Source of the DNA: JBBRYK01 sp038237665
GTDB lineage: Bacteria; Actinomycetota; Thermoleophilia; Gaiellales; Gaiellaceae
Assembly (NCBI GenBank): GCA_038237665.1
Contig: JBBRYK010000063.1
Span: 1 to 16,228 of the forward strand
DNA length: 16,228 nucleotides
Reading direction: 5' to 3'
A program made the translations under genes and the position numbers. Under the pieces are notes generated by a model, which had not been told where the DNA came from, made no database searches, and saw nothing but the letters and a program-made list of their open reading frames with translations. Positions 1-7,529 of the stretch are shown piece after piece. Each line of letters opens with the position of its first letter. Position 1 is the stretch's first letter.

Positions 1-246
1 ACGAGAGTCCCGTTTGCCAAGTCCCTGCGGGCCCTCGGGTTCGTAGGGACTAGGCATTTTCAGGGGTCTTTTCACTCGATTGCGGGTCGGCCGGAGGGCC
101 GGAAACGCCGACGTCGAGAGCAGGTTCTGCGGCGTGCGTGTCCCTGAGCGAGTCGGGTGCGGCGCTGGCGCTCGACCTGCAGCTCCGGGCCTCCGAAGCA
201 GCACACCACCCCGGCGTCCGCGCCGAGCACCTCCGTCAGGTTTGAA
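1..246. other. non-coding stretch with two GC-rich hairpins
   Basis: I see no convincing gene here. The short open frames on both strands are arginine-rich and resemble no family I know. Two foldable elements are visible. GTCCCT at 21-26 can pair with AGGGAC at 45-50 and is followed by a short T run (57-60), which would suit a weak terminator for a gene entering from the left. A second fold at 86-112 has a 5-bp outer stem (GTCGG/CCGAC), a 4-bp inner stem (CCGG/CCGG) with an AGGG loop, and a 5-nt bulge. It lies downstream of the minus-strand propeller gene and could help end its transcript. Such folds arise often by chance in DNA this GC-rich. Confidence 0.35.
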
Positions 247-1725
247 TCAGCCGGGCTTCCGCCCGTTCTTCGGGAGGAACGCGTACACCTTCGAGAGCCC
301 CGCGAGGTACACGCGCTGCTTGTCGGCGACGATCGGCGAGTACGCCCCGTCCGGGAACTTCCAGAGGAGCTTGGCCGTCCGGGCATCGACGGCGTAGGTT
401 CCGACCGGCCCCTGCTTCGCATAGCGGGAGGCGCGGCTGCCGCAGAGGGCGCAGTCGGCGAAATAGACGACTCCGTCCATGATCGTCGGGGCGCCGTGGA
501 TCGCGGAGTCCGAGGGGAACCGCCAGCGCTCGGCGCCGGTGGCGGCGTTGAACGCGTAGAGGTTGCCGTCGTAGGAGCCGACGTAGACCGTGTTCGCGTA
601 CACGGCCGCCGCGCTGTAGATGTACGTGCCGGCGTGCTGGGCCCAGACGAGGTTGCCGGTCGTCGCCCCGAACGAGTAGAGCGTGCCGTCGGTGTTGCCG
701 ATGTAGACGCGGCCGTACGCCACGGTGGGCGTTGCGTAGAAGTACTCCCGGCCTCCGTCGAACTGCCAGCGCAGCTTCCCCGTGCGTGCGTTCAGGGCGT
801 AGAGCGTCCCGCCGTCGGTGGCGATGTACACGGTGCCGGATGCGTACGCGGCGGACGTGTTCACCTCGGCGTCGGTCGCGTAGCTCCAGAGCACCTTGTG
901 CGTCTTCGCGTTCAGCGCGTAGACGTGGTGGTCCCAGGAGCCGAAGTAGAGGACGCCCTTGACGAGCAGCAGGCTCGACTCGACGGCCCCGAACCAGACG
1001 CGCCAGCGCTCCTTCCCGGTCTTCGCGTCCATCGCGACGACGAAGCCGCGTGCGTTGCGGTCGCCGCGGCTGCAGGGGAACGGCTGCATGTACGCCTGAT
1101 AGACGACGCCTTTGTCGACGGTCGGCGAGGAGGCGGCGCAGTGTCCGAACTTCTTCCGCCACAGCCGCTTCCCGGTCTTCGCATCGTAGGCGAAGAAGCG
1201 GCCGAACTCCTGCGCGAGGTAGACCCGCCCGTAGGCGACGACCGGCGGGAACTCGATCAGACCCTCGGCCTTGGCCGTCCAGAGCCGGCGGTAGGGCGGC
1301 CGGTGCCGGAGGTCGGCGAGGTGCGTTCGCTGGATGCTGAAGCCGTAGGTGGGCCACGGCTCCTCGAGGACGACCTTCTTCGGCCGAGGCCTGGCCGGCT
1401 TCTGGGTCGTCACGTACTCGCGCGTGGACGGCGCCGTGAACGCCTTCTGCTGGGGCGGTTCGCGATGTGTCCACGCGTAGACCGCGCCGAAGCCGAGGCC
1501 GACGACGAACAGGAGCGCGAAACCGGCCGCGAAGAGTCGCTTCGCCCGCTTCGACGGCCCGGGTGCGGGCGGCGGAGAGTCGTTGGCCCCGATGCGCCTA
1601 CGGTAGCGGTGGCGCTTGGCAGAGTGGGGCGGTGACCGTGCCGGACTTCCACGCTGGGGCGTACGCGCGGAGGTCGAGGACACGAGCAGGCGCGTGCTCG
1701 GCAAAAGGAACCTCGAGCCCGACAT
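247..1725 (-). CDS. membrane-anchored PQQ-binding-like beta-propeller protein
   Basis: The protein has a basic, proline-rich N-terminus, one transmembrane helix at about residues 64-86, a short linker, then about eight repeats of the PQQ/BamB type. Each repeat runs like G-x-VY-x-G-x-x-D-G-x-LYA-x-x-A-x-TG-x-x-x-W. Eight such blades suggest a closed eight-bladed propeller displayed outside the membrane. The family includes the BamB scaffold and PQQ dehydrogenases. I see no evidence of a catalytic PQQ site, so a scaffold or binding role is likelier. Two blades carry cysteine-containing insertions (near residues 180-205 and a C-x-x-C motif near 430) that could form disulfides. The start is uncertain. 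ATG at 1725, TTG at 1704 and GTG at 1683 are all in frame, none has a good ribosome binding site, and this 5' region overlaps a protein-like remnant on the other strand. A start inside the first 40 codons is possible. Confidence 0.85.
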   Translation of the reverse strand: MSGSRFLLPSTRLLVSSTSARTPQRGSPARSPPHSAKRHRYRRRIGANDSPPPAPGPSKRAKRLFAAGFALLFVVGLGFGAVYAWTHREPPQQKAFTAPSTREYVTTQKPARPRPKKVVLEEPWPTYGFSIQRTHLADLRHRPPYRRLWTAKAEGLIEFPPVVAYGRVYLAQEFGRFFAYDAKTGKRLWRKKFGHCAASSPTVDKGVVYQAYMQPFPCSRGDRNARGFVVAMDAKTGKERWRVWFGAVESSLLLVKGVLYFGSWDHHVYALNAKTHKVLWSYATDAEVNTSAAYASGTVYIATDGGTLYALNARTGKLRWQFDGGREYFYATPTVAYGRVYIGNTDGTLYSFGATTGNLVWAQHAGTYIYSAAAVYANTVYVGSYDGNLYAFNAATGAERWRFPSDSAIHGAPTIMDGVVYFADCALCGSRASRYAKQGPVGTYAVDARTAKLLWKFPDGAYSPIVADKQRVYLAGLSKVYAFLPKNGRKPG

Positions 1726-1849
1726 CGAGCTCGAGATCGCCGATTGCTCGCGCCGGGTCTACCTCGAGTTCGACGTGGACTCCCCGGCAGGGCTGCGGAA
1801 CTCGCTGTACAAGATTGACACGCTGATCGCCGTGCTGCGGCGCTTCCCT
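1616..1849 (+). pseudogene. clipped remnant of a small conserved-looking protein
   Basis: From a TTG at 1616, about 77 codons read as plausible protein with G/C-rich third positions and balanced composition, unlike the arginine/proline-rich shadow frames around it. The most protein-like part includes EFDVDSPAG and KIDTLIAVLRRF, resembling a small acidic domain with an amphipathic C-terminal helix. I do not recognise the family. At about 1847 the helix stops abruptly and the frame enters the antisense of the flippase gene's 3' end. There it continues to 2065 as obvious shadow sequence. This looks like the 5' part of a gene whose 3' part was lost at a rearrangement junction. It overlaps the 5' end of the divergent propeller gene by about 110 nt if that gene starts at 1725. 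A genuine small gene that simply overlaps the flippase is the alternative. Confidence 0.45.
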
Positions 1850-3284
1850 AGCGCGCCGGCAGGAGGCGTCTCAGCCTGCGGAGCTCCTGCGAGTTGTAGA
1901 ACCCGAGCGGGAGGAGGACGAGCGGGTAGACCGCCGCGAGTGCGATCGCGAGGGCCAGTGGAGCATCCACGAGCTTCCCGAGCACCGTCAGCCCGACTGC
2001 CGCCCCGGCCGCCGTCACGACGCGCCGCCACTGGTACGGCACGCGGTACACGGCCTGAGCGTTGACGATCATGCCCAGGAACATGACCGAGTACGCGGCG
2101 ACTGTCGCGATCGCCGCGCCCATCATCCCGTAGGGCGGGATCAGGATCAGGTTCAACGCCACGTTGACGGTGGCGCCGATCCCGGTCACGACCCAGTTGA
2201 ACTGGGTGCGGCGAGCCCGCCCGACTCCGATCGCCATCACGATGTAGCCGGAGAAGGCAACGCCGGCAAAGGCGAGCGGCGCGACCACACGCGAGGCGGA
2301 GTAGAACGGAGCCGTCGTCAGCAGGCGGACGAGCCAGGGTGAGAGCAAGCTCAGCCCGAGTGCCAGCCAGGAGGAGATCAAGACGAGGTACGTGAGCACG
2401 TACCCGTACGTCCGGCGCGCCTCGTCGTCGTCCTCGATCGAGTAGGCGAAGGCCGGCCAGGCCATTCGGAACGCGGTCAGCAGGAGGACGAGGGCCGACG
2501 CGATCCGCACGCCGATCGAGTACAGGCCGACCTCGCGGACGTCGGCGAGCTTGACGAGGAAGAAGCGGTCGCTGAAGTTCGTCGCCCAGAGCGCCAGAGC
2601 GGAGGGGACGAGCGGCATCCCGAAGCGGTTCATCTGCCGGAAGAGCTTGCGATCGAACTGCAGGCCGAGCTGGTAGCGGCGATAGGCGAGCAGGACGAGG
2701 TAGACCGTGAGCGTCCCGGTGAAGTTGCCGACCACGACGCCGAGCGCGTGCTTGTGCAGCCCGACGACGAGGACCAGCGTTGCCGCGACGGTGACGAGGA
2801 GATTGGCGAGTGTCGCGAGCACGAAGCTGACGGATCGCTCCTCCACCCGGAAGAGCGAGGTCAGCTGCTCGTAGTTCATCTGGGCCCAGAGGCCGACGAA
2901 GGCCGCGCGGACGAGCCCGGCGCGGTCGCCGGTGCCGAACAGGGCGTGCGAGATCGGTGAGGCGAGGGCGACTCCGAGGGCGAGGCCCGCAGTCGCGCTC
3001 GCCATCGTGAACCAGAACGAGGTCCGCACGACGAGCGTACGGCCGGCCTCGTCCTTCGCGTCGAAGTAGTACCGGAAGAACGCGCTCGAGATCCCGAGCC
3101 GGAGAACCGTGACGAGCACGGCGGCGAGGGCCAGCAGCGTCTCGATCGCCCCGTAGTCGCTCGGCTTCAGGTAGCGCGTGTAGAGCGGGAGCAGGAGCAC
3201 GGCGAGGATGCGCGAGACGATCCCGCCGAGCCCGTAGATCGCCGAATGGCGCGTGAGCCGCCTGATCTGGCCTGAAATGGGCAC
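1848..3284 (-). CDS. Wzx-type polysaccharide flippase (MOP superfamily)
   Basis: A 478-residue, very hydrophobic protein with roughly 12-14 predicted membrane helices. Its N-terminus (RHSAIYGLGGIVSR followed by LLPLYTRYL and DYGAIE) is typical of lipopolysaccharide/teichoic-acid exporters of the MOP/MATE-like superfamily. The family flips undecaprenyl-linked glycan units from the inner to the outer face of the cytoplasmic membrane. The GTG start at 3284 lies 3 nt beyond the TAG stop of the upstream glycosyltransferase gene, so the two are probably translationally coupled. It is the last gene of the minus-strand glycan operon, and its stop sits directly against the clipped plus-strand remnant. 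There is no obvious terminator after it. The class assignment is firm; the substrate is unknown. Confidence 0.92.
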   Translation of the reverse strand: MPISGQIRRLTRHSAIYGLGGIVSRILAVLLLPLYTRYLKPSDYGAIETLLALAAVLVTVLRLGISSAFFRYYFDAKDEAGRTLVVRTSFWFTMASATAGLALGVALASPISHALFGTGDRAGLVRAAFVGLWAQMNYEQLTSLFRVEERSVSFVLATLANLLVTVAATLVLVVGLHKHALGVVVGNFTGTLTVYLVLLAYRRYQLGLQFDRKLFRQMNRFGMPLVPSALALWATNFSDRFFLVKLADVREVGLYSIGVRIASALVLLLTAFRMAWPAFAYSIEDDDEARRTYGYVLTYLVLISSWLALGLSLLSPWLVRLLTTAPFYSASRVVAPLAFAGVAFSGYIVMAIGVGRARRTQFNWVVTGIGATVNVALNLILIPPYGMMGAAIATVAAYSVMFLGMIVNAQAVYRVPYQWRRVVTAAGAAVGLTVLGKLVDAPLALAIALAAVYPLVLLPLGFYNSQELRRLRRLLPAR

Positions 3285-3287
3285 CGG

Positions 3288-4238
3288 CTAGATCCGAGAG
3301 TAGAGCTCGATCAGGCGGTCGGCGACGCGGTCCGCATCGTGGACCGCCTCGACGTACGCCCGGCTCTCTGCGCCGATTCGACGCAGCTCGTCCGGGTTCG
3401 CCACCAGCTCGGCGAGCCGGTCGCGCAGCGTCTCCTTCGTCACGGAGACGAGCGGAACGCGCACGCCGAAGGCCTCCTCCGTTCGCCGGACCGCCTCCTC
3501 GTGGAGAAAGGTCAGGACCGGCTTGCCGAGCGCCATCGCCTCGATCGCGAAGATCCCGTACCAGCCGGCGTTCAGCTGGTCGACGACCACGTCGGCGGCC
3601 GCATAGCGCCGGAAGGCCTCGTCGTGGTGGAGGCCCTCGAGGATCTCGAGGTCGACGGGCAGCCCCCCGCATGCGGCGACGACGTGCTCCGTTCCCTTGC
3701 GGCCCCGATGGGAGGGGGCGTGGACGACAACGGGGCGGTCCCGGCCGGACGGCGGAACCGGCTCGATTTCGCGGAGATCGATGCCGGGGGGGACGACCTC
3801 GGCCTCGGGCACCCAGCGGATCGCATCGTAGGAGCCGACGATGCAGGCATCCGCCTGGCGCCGGTAGGCGAGCTCCCCAACGCTCCGGCCGCGAATGTCC
3901 GAGCCCAGGAAGTGGTAGACGGATTTCTTCCGCGCGAGCCGCAGAATCGGAAACTGGAGGAACTTCGGCAGCAGCGTCCAGCCGAAGTAGAAGTGGAAGA
4001 CATCGGTTTGCGGCAGCAGGCGGGCGAAGGCCGGCCACTGGGCGCGCACCTGGCCGGACAGGCCGGGCCGGCGGGCGAGGTCGACGTCGGCCTCGGGGTG
4101 CATCTTCTGCCGCTCGACGACGACCAGCTTCGCGTCGACGCCCTTGCGCCGCAGCGCCAGCACGTTCGTCCAGGGGATGCCGGCGATGTTGAGCGGCGTG
4201 TGGACGACGCGAAGCGGCCGGGGGCCTACTGGTCCCAC
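3288..4238 (-). CDS. GT4-family glycosyltransferase
   Basis: About 316 residues with a GT-B fold pattern. The N-terminal Rossmann half begins LRVVHTPLNIAG and includes HFLGSDIRG. The C-terminal nucleotide-sugar half includes VVHAPSHRGRKGT (the usual phosphate-binding basic stretch) and GIFAIEAMALGKPV, where Glu at about 233 corresponds to the second acid of the E-x7-E motif. The first acid of that motif appears to be replaced by Gly. The frame is open much further upstream, but that part is the shadow of the ATP-grasp gene. I chose the GTG at 4238 because it has an AGGTGG-like ribosome binding site just ahead and overlaps the upstream stop (4226-4228) by 13 nt, like the other junctions of this operon. 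It presumably adds a sugar to the lipid-linked glycan that the next gene's flippase exports. Donor and acceptor are unknown. Confidence 0.88.
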   Translation of the reverse strand: MGPVGPRPLRVVHTPLNIAGIPWTNVLALRRKGVDAKLVVVERQKMHPEADVDLARRPGLSGQVRAQWPAFARLLPQTDVFHFYFGWTLLPKFLQFPILRLARKKSVYHFLGSDIRGRSVGELAYRRQADACIVGSYDAIRWVPEAEVVPPGIDLREIEPVPPSGRDRPVVVHAPSHRGRKGTEHVVAACGGLPVDLEILEGLHHDEAFRRYAAADVVVDQLNAGWYGIFAIEAMALGKPVLTFLHEEAVRRTEEAFGVRVPLVSVTKETLRDRLAELVANPDELRRIGAESRAYVEAVHDADRVADRLIELYSRI

Positions 4239-5254
4239 TCCACCTGGTCGAAGTAGCGTAAAGCTCGGCGAGACGGGCGTACCCGCGAAGCCAGAGCGCC
4301 CAGCTCCTCGGCCGAGATCTCGCCGAGCGCGTGCTTGACGCCGAGGTACGGCAGGTTCAGGTCCTCCTGGTAGACGATCGTCGAGATTCGTGGGTTGACC
4401 TCGATCACGTGCTCGCCGACGAGCTGGATGTTGAAGAAGTGCTCGATCTCGAGCTCGGCGACGATGCGACCGGCCAGCTCCATGAGGGCCGCGTCCTCCA
4501 GGGTCTCGAAGTACATGGCCAGGCCCGCGCGCATCGCCTCGCGCGTTTTCGGGTGGCCGAGCAGGATCCGGCTCCCGTCGGCGATGCCGTCGATCGTTCG
4601 CTCCTTCCCCGTGGCGAGCTCCATGACCAGAAGCTCGGTCCGGTCGTCTCCGAGGAGCTCCAGCAGGTCCTCCAGGCGGAGCGCCTCGGCCATGCCCGGG
4701 CGGTTCGTCAGCAACTGCTCGCGCCGGTCGGCCGACGCCGAAAGCACGCGAAAGCCGCGGGACCCGGACGAGAAGATCGGCTTCAGCGCGACGTCGCGCT
4801 CGGGGTAGCCGAGCTCCCTCGCGGCGGCCGCGACCGCCTCGCCGCCGCTGACACGGCGCCAGGCCGGTCCTCTGACGCCGATCCCGTCGAGCAGCGCATA
4901 GGTCTCGGCCTTGTCGTTCGATCGCCGGATCGTGTCCGGGGAGGAGACGAGCACGGCGACGTCTTCGAAGCTTTCGCGCGCCGCGGCCAGCCCGGGCAGG
5001 TCGAAGGAGGACTGGGGGAGCACGGCGTCGACCTGCTCGCGCCGGCAGACCTCGAGCACCGCATCGGCGAAGCCGGGATCGGCTCCCGCAGGCACGAGGT
5101 GGAACGAGTCGCACAGATGACGGCCAACCGCCAGTTCGGACATGTCCGTTCCGACGAGGCGCACGTCGCGTTCGCCGTTCGTTCGCAGGGCCCGGAGGAG
5201 CGCAGCGGTTCCCGGCGCCCCGCAGGCCGAGACGAGGACGGTGATCGGCTTCAC
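4226..5254 (-). CDS. ATP-grasp ligase (CarB-like), second copy
   Basis: A 342-residue protein. An N-terminal pre-ATP-grasp Rossmann-like part (ITVLVSACGAPGTAALLRAL) is followed by the NDK motif at about 113-115, the ATP-binding lysine region ALKPIFSSGSRGF (Lys at about 158) and the metal-binding EVNPRIS at about 285-291. The family joins a carboxylate to an amine or thiol through an acyl-phosphate, at the cost of ATP. The layout is that of stand-alone relatives of the carbamoyl-phosphate synthase large subunit. The GTG start at 5254 overlaps the TGA of the upstream deacetylase-fold gene (GTGA), and the open frame upstream of it is shadow sequence. It is very different from the other ATP-grasp gene two positions upstream, so it is not a recent duplicate. 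Aminoacylation or other acylation of a sugar amine is a reasonable inference from context only. Confidence 0.88.
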   Translation of the reverse strand: MKPITVLVSACGAPGTAALLRALRTNGERDVRLVGTDMSELAVGRHLCDSFHLVPAGADPGFADAVLEVCRREQVDAVLPQSSFDLPGLAAARESFEDVAVLVSSPDTIRRSNDKAETYALLDGIGVRGPAWRRVSGGEAVAAAARELGYPERDVALKPIFSSGSRGFRVLSASADRREQLLTNRPGMAEALRLEDLLELLGDDRTELLVMELATGKERTIDGIADGSRILLGHPKTREAMRAGLAMYFETLEDAALMELAGRIVAELEIEHFFNIQLVGEHVIEVNPRISTIVYQEDLNLPYLGVKHALGEISAEELGALASRVRPSRRALRYFDQVEWDQ

Positions 5255-5892
5255 GACAGGTCGATTCTGTCGGCGGCGAGCTGCTCGAGGCGCCGCTCCT
5301 TCTCGGCGTCGAGCATCGCCAGCATCGTCTCGCGCATCGTCTCGCCCGGATAGACCCAGATCTCCGGATGGGTGAGGAGCTGGAGCCACTCGAACCGCCC
5401 GGCGGCCAGGTCCTCGTGCGGGCAGCCGTGCCTCCACCGCTGGTTCGAATCCGACCGGTACGTCTCCGGCGAGAAGAAGCGGGACTCCATGACGTTCGCG
5501 GCGCCGGCGACGGGGTCGCTCATGTACGGCGGATCCGGGTTGTGCCACGCGAGCACCGGATCGAAGCGATCGTCGAACGCCGCCCGGGGCCAGACGGCGT
5601 GCAGCCCGACGCGGTGGCCCAAGGCCCGCAGCCGCTCGATCGCCGCTCGTCCCTCCTCGGAGGCGAGGTTGTAGAAAACGCTCTCGGTGAGCAGGAAATA
5701 CGTGGCGGCGGCTCCGGTCTCGGCCTCGGCCTCGGCCAGCCGCAGGGCCGCTGCGAGCGAAAGGTCGACATCGTGGCGGAGCAGCAGGTCTCCGGGCTCT
5801 GGATCGCGGTCGAAGAACGCGAAGCGGTAGCCGCCGGCCTTCGCCGCCCCCAGCAGCTCGGCGTAGTGGGCGAGGTCGAACGTGCAGGTCAC
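5251..5892 (-). CDS. polysaccharide-deacetylase-fold protein (CE4-like)
   Basis: A 213-residue protein whose LLLRHDVDLSLAAAL at residues 36-50 matches the first NodB/CE4 motif in the HDVD form (His40, Asp41, Asp43) rather than the usual TFDDG. VGLHAVWP at 95-102 could supply the second histidine motif, and LLTHPEIW at 172-179 resembles the C-terminal His-Pro motif. The SDSNQRWR stretch at about 147-154 is characteristic of WbmS-like relatives found in O-antigen loci, as far as I can recall. CE4 enzymes remove N- or O-acyl groups from sugars using a bound metal. It is shorter than many family members but keeps both ends of the fold. The GTG start at 5892 overlaps the upstream ATP-grasp stop, and its own TGA overlaps the next start. 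Activity is likely but unproven, because the second motif is atypical. Confidence 0.75.
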   Translation of the reverse strand: MTCTFDLAHYAELLGAAKAGGYRFAFFDRDPEPGDLLLRHDVDLSLAAALRLAEAEAETGAAATYFLLTESVFYNLASEEGRAAIERLRALGHRVGLHAVWPRAAFDDRFDPVLAWHNPDPPYMSDPVAGAANVMESRFFSPETYRSDSNQRWRHGCPHEDLAAGRFEWLQLLTHPEIWVYPGETMRETMLAMLDAEKERRLEQLAADRIDLS

Positions 5893-7103
5893 TCGGGCTC
5901 GATCTCCACGTCGAGGAGCCCGGCCGCGGCCTCGGCGCGCTCGAGCGCTTCGATGTTCGTGTCGCCGACGGCGATCACGTACCCGCGCCGGTCTCCGTCC
6001 AGGCGCACGGGGCGGATCGTCTCGCCTCGCGTGAGGAACACGTCCGCCTGCACCACGCCGGGAAAAGCCAGCACGCGCTCGAGCGAGCCGACCGAGCGGA
6101 CACGCCCGGTCGGAAGCGGGCCCGGCGAGGCCGTCAGGAAGCGGATCGCGAGTGGCTGCTGGAAGCTCGGCCGGGCCAGCTCGTCCGGAATCTGCTCACC
6201 GAGAGCCTGCCCCACGGCGACCTCGACGAGGTCGACACCCGTGGCGTGGCGCGCCAGATCCGCCATCTGGCCGCCGGGGATCCGGGCGGCGACTTCGACG
6301 ATCCTCGCCTCGCCCGGATCGGACACGATCACCTGCGGGAAGGCAATCCCGTCTCGCATTCCGAGCGAGCGAACGGCGCGGACAGCCGCCTCCTCGGCCT
6401 GCTCGAGGGCGTGTCCGTAGAGCGTGGACGGATAGACGTGGATCCAGCCGACCCCGAAGCCGATCCCCGGTGGCCGCAGCCGGTCGGAGAGCGTGAGCAG
6501 CTCCACTGAGCCCCCACGGGCGATCGCGAGGCCGTTGAGCTCGATTCCCTCGTGGTAGCTCTCGACGATCGCCTCCTCGGCCGACGACTCCGCCAGCGCG
6601 GCATGGAGGTGCCGCTCCAGGTCGCCCGCCGAGTTCAGGCGAAAGACCCCACGCTGCCCCCCCGAGTCCGCGGGCTTGAGCACGGCCGGGAGCCCGACCG
6701 TCTCGAGCGCGGCCCTTCCCTCGTGGAGGTTGCGCACTGCCGCGAAGCGCGGTTGCGGCACCCCCACCTCGGCGAGCCTGCGCCGCATCGCGATCTTGTT
6801 CGTCATCAGATGGGCGGTCGCAGTGCCGATCCCGGGCAGGCCGAGACGCTCGGCAACCGCGGCGACGACGGGGACGGCCCGGTCGGCCGACACCGTCAGC
6901 GCGCCGTCGACAGCATGGCGACGGCCGACCTCGGTCACCGCGTCCACGTCGCGGAAGTCGACCACCTCACCGACGTCGGCCTCCTGAAGACCAAGCGCGT
7001 CGGCACTTCGGTCGACACCGATCACGCGATGTCCGAGCTCCCTGGCGCGCTGGATTGCGCGCCGCTGATGCCGGCCGGCGCCGACGAAGAGGACGGTTTT
7101 CAC
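5889..7103 (-). CDS. ATP-grasp ligase (PurK/BacD-like layout), first copy
   Basis: A 404-residue protein. The N-terminus (TVLFVGAGRHQRRAIQRA) is a Rossmann-like pre-ATP-grasp domain. NK at about 102-103 and VLKPADSGGQRGVFRL at 141-156 (Lys143) form the ATP-grasp core, and IVEVAARIPGG at 268-278 carries the metal-binding acid. The long C-terminal part (about 310-404) resembles the lid/C-domain of amino-acid ligases and PurK-like carboxylate-amine ligases. The reaction would be formation of an amide or peptide bond through an acyl-phosphate. The GTG start at 7103 overlaps the TGA of the SSI-like gene, so it is coupled to it. Together with the second ATP-grasp gene and the deacetylase-fold gene between them, it suggests stepwise acylation of an amino sugar or a lipid-linked intermediate. 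The substrate cannot be told from the sequence. Confidence 0.87.
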   Translation of the reverse strand: MKTVLFVGAGRHQRRAIQRARELGHRVIGVDRSADALGLQEADVGEVVDFRDVDAVTEVGRRHAVDGALTVSADRAVPVVAAVAERLGLPGIGTATAHLMTNKIAMRRRLAEVGVPQPRFAAVRNLHEGRAALETVGLPAVLKPADSGGQRGVFRLNSAGDLERHLHAALAESSAEEAIVESYHEGIELNGLAIARGGSVELLTLSDRLRPPGIGFGVGWIHVYPSTLYGHALEQAEEAAVRAVRSLGMRDGIAFPQVIVSDPGEARIVEVAARIPGGQMADLARHATGVDLVEVAVGQALGEQIPDELARPSFQQPLAIRFLTASPGPLPTGRVRSVGSLERVLAFPGVVQADVFLTRGETIRPVRLDGDRRGYVIAVGDTNIEALERAEAAAGLLDVEIEPE

Positions 7104-7501
7104 GGCCGCTCGGGAAAGAGGAAGTCGATGCGGTCCCAGCGGGCGACCTCGCAGCCGTCGGTGCGCCTGAACGTGGCATCGACCCGGCGGCCCCGGAGCT
7201 TTCCAACGACGTGGGCGATGTCAGGACCGCCATACACCTGTGTGCACGCCGCATCGCGGGGAATCGGCGCAAACGGCCGCGACATCACCGCGAGCATGTA
7301 GCACGCGCGATCGCCGTGAGGGAGGTTGCCGCCGAGAGGGTTGCAGTCAAGGCGCCAGTTCAGCCTTCGAGCACCTGTGTCCTGCCCCTCGGGCCAGACG
7401 GTGATCTTCAGGTTGACGGACACGTCTTTGGCGGTGCCCGAGTCCGAGCAGGCCACGGCCAGGACGAGCAAGGAGAGGGCCAGGCAGGCGAGGGCGCGCA
7501 C
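7100..7501 (-). CDS. SSI-like serine protease inhibitor, probable lipoprotein
   Basis: A 133-residue protein starting at GTG 7501. A hydrophobic leader ends in a weak lipobox (LAVAC, Cys18; the -3 residue is Ala rather than Leu), so export and probably lipidation are expected. The mature part has the four cysteines of the Streptomyces subtilisin inhibitor family (Cys53, Cys67, Cys86, Cys117), with spacing close to the two SSI disulfides. It also has CTQVYGGP at 86-93, where the reactive-site loop lies, and DGCEVARW at 115-122. By alignment with SSI the P1 residue is Gln88, where SSI has Met. The frame is open further upstream (to 7933), but that part is shadow of the epimerase gene. It is the first gene of the minus-strand glycan operon, and its TGA overlaps the next start. 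Family assignment is good; actual inhibition is untested and the lone domain may have another surface role. Confidence 0.82.
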   Translation of the reverse strand: MRALACLALSLLVLAVACSDSGTAKDVSVNLKITVWPEGQDTGARRLNWRLDCNPLGGNLPHGDRACYMLAVMSRPFAPIPRDAACTQVYGGPDIAHVVGKLRGRRVDATFRRTDGCEVARWDRIDFLFPERP

Positions 7502-7529
7502 GATCGGCCTGAGACTAGACTCGAGCGCG
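7502..7529. promoter_or_regulatory. compact divergent promoter with overlapping -10-like boxes
   Basis: Only 28 nt separate the divergent SSI-like and epimerase starts. On the plus strand TAGACT at 7516-7521 fits TANNNT and lies 8 nt ahead of the epimerase ATG. On the minus strand TAGTCT (7517 to 7512) lies 10 nt ahead of the SSI-like GTG. Neither has a clear -35 box or ribosome binding site, so transcripts with little or no leader are likely. The two boxes overlap within AGACTAGACT, so the two directions may compete. The calls rest on hexamer matches alone. Confidence 0.3.

Noticed and set aside
30..53. tRNA T-arm-like GGGTTCG
   Set aside because: The flanking bases do not form the 5-bp T-stem and no acceptor or anticodon arm can be built around it.
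72..236. possible small minus-strand gene starting near 220
   Set aside because: The first 20 codons look acceptable but the rest is arginine-rich with no recognisable family, and there is no support for a start beyond a weak GGAGG-like match.
157..1635. 492-codon plus-strand open frame
   Set aside because: It is antisense to the propeller gene, rich in Arg, Val, Gly and Asp, and has no domain. The propeller repeats on the other strand are unmistakable.
1759..4038. 759-codon minus-strand open frame
   Set aside because: Arginine/proline-rich shadow of the flippase and glycosyltransferase genes in another frame; both real genes have clear family motifs.
5889..7103. the two ATP-grasp genes as a tandem duplication
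   Set aside because: They differ in length, N-terminal domain and motif wording (NDK versus NK, KPIFSSGSRG versus KPADSGGQRG), so they are distant family members rather than recent copies.
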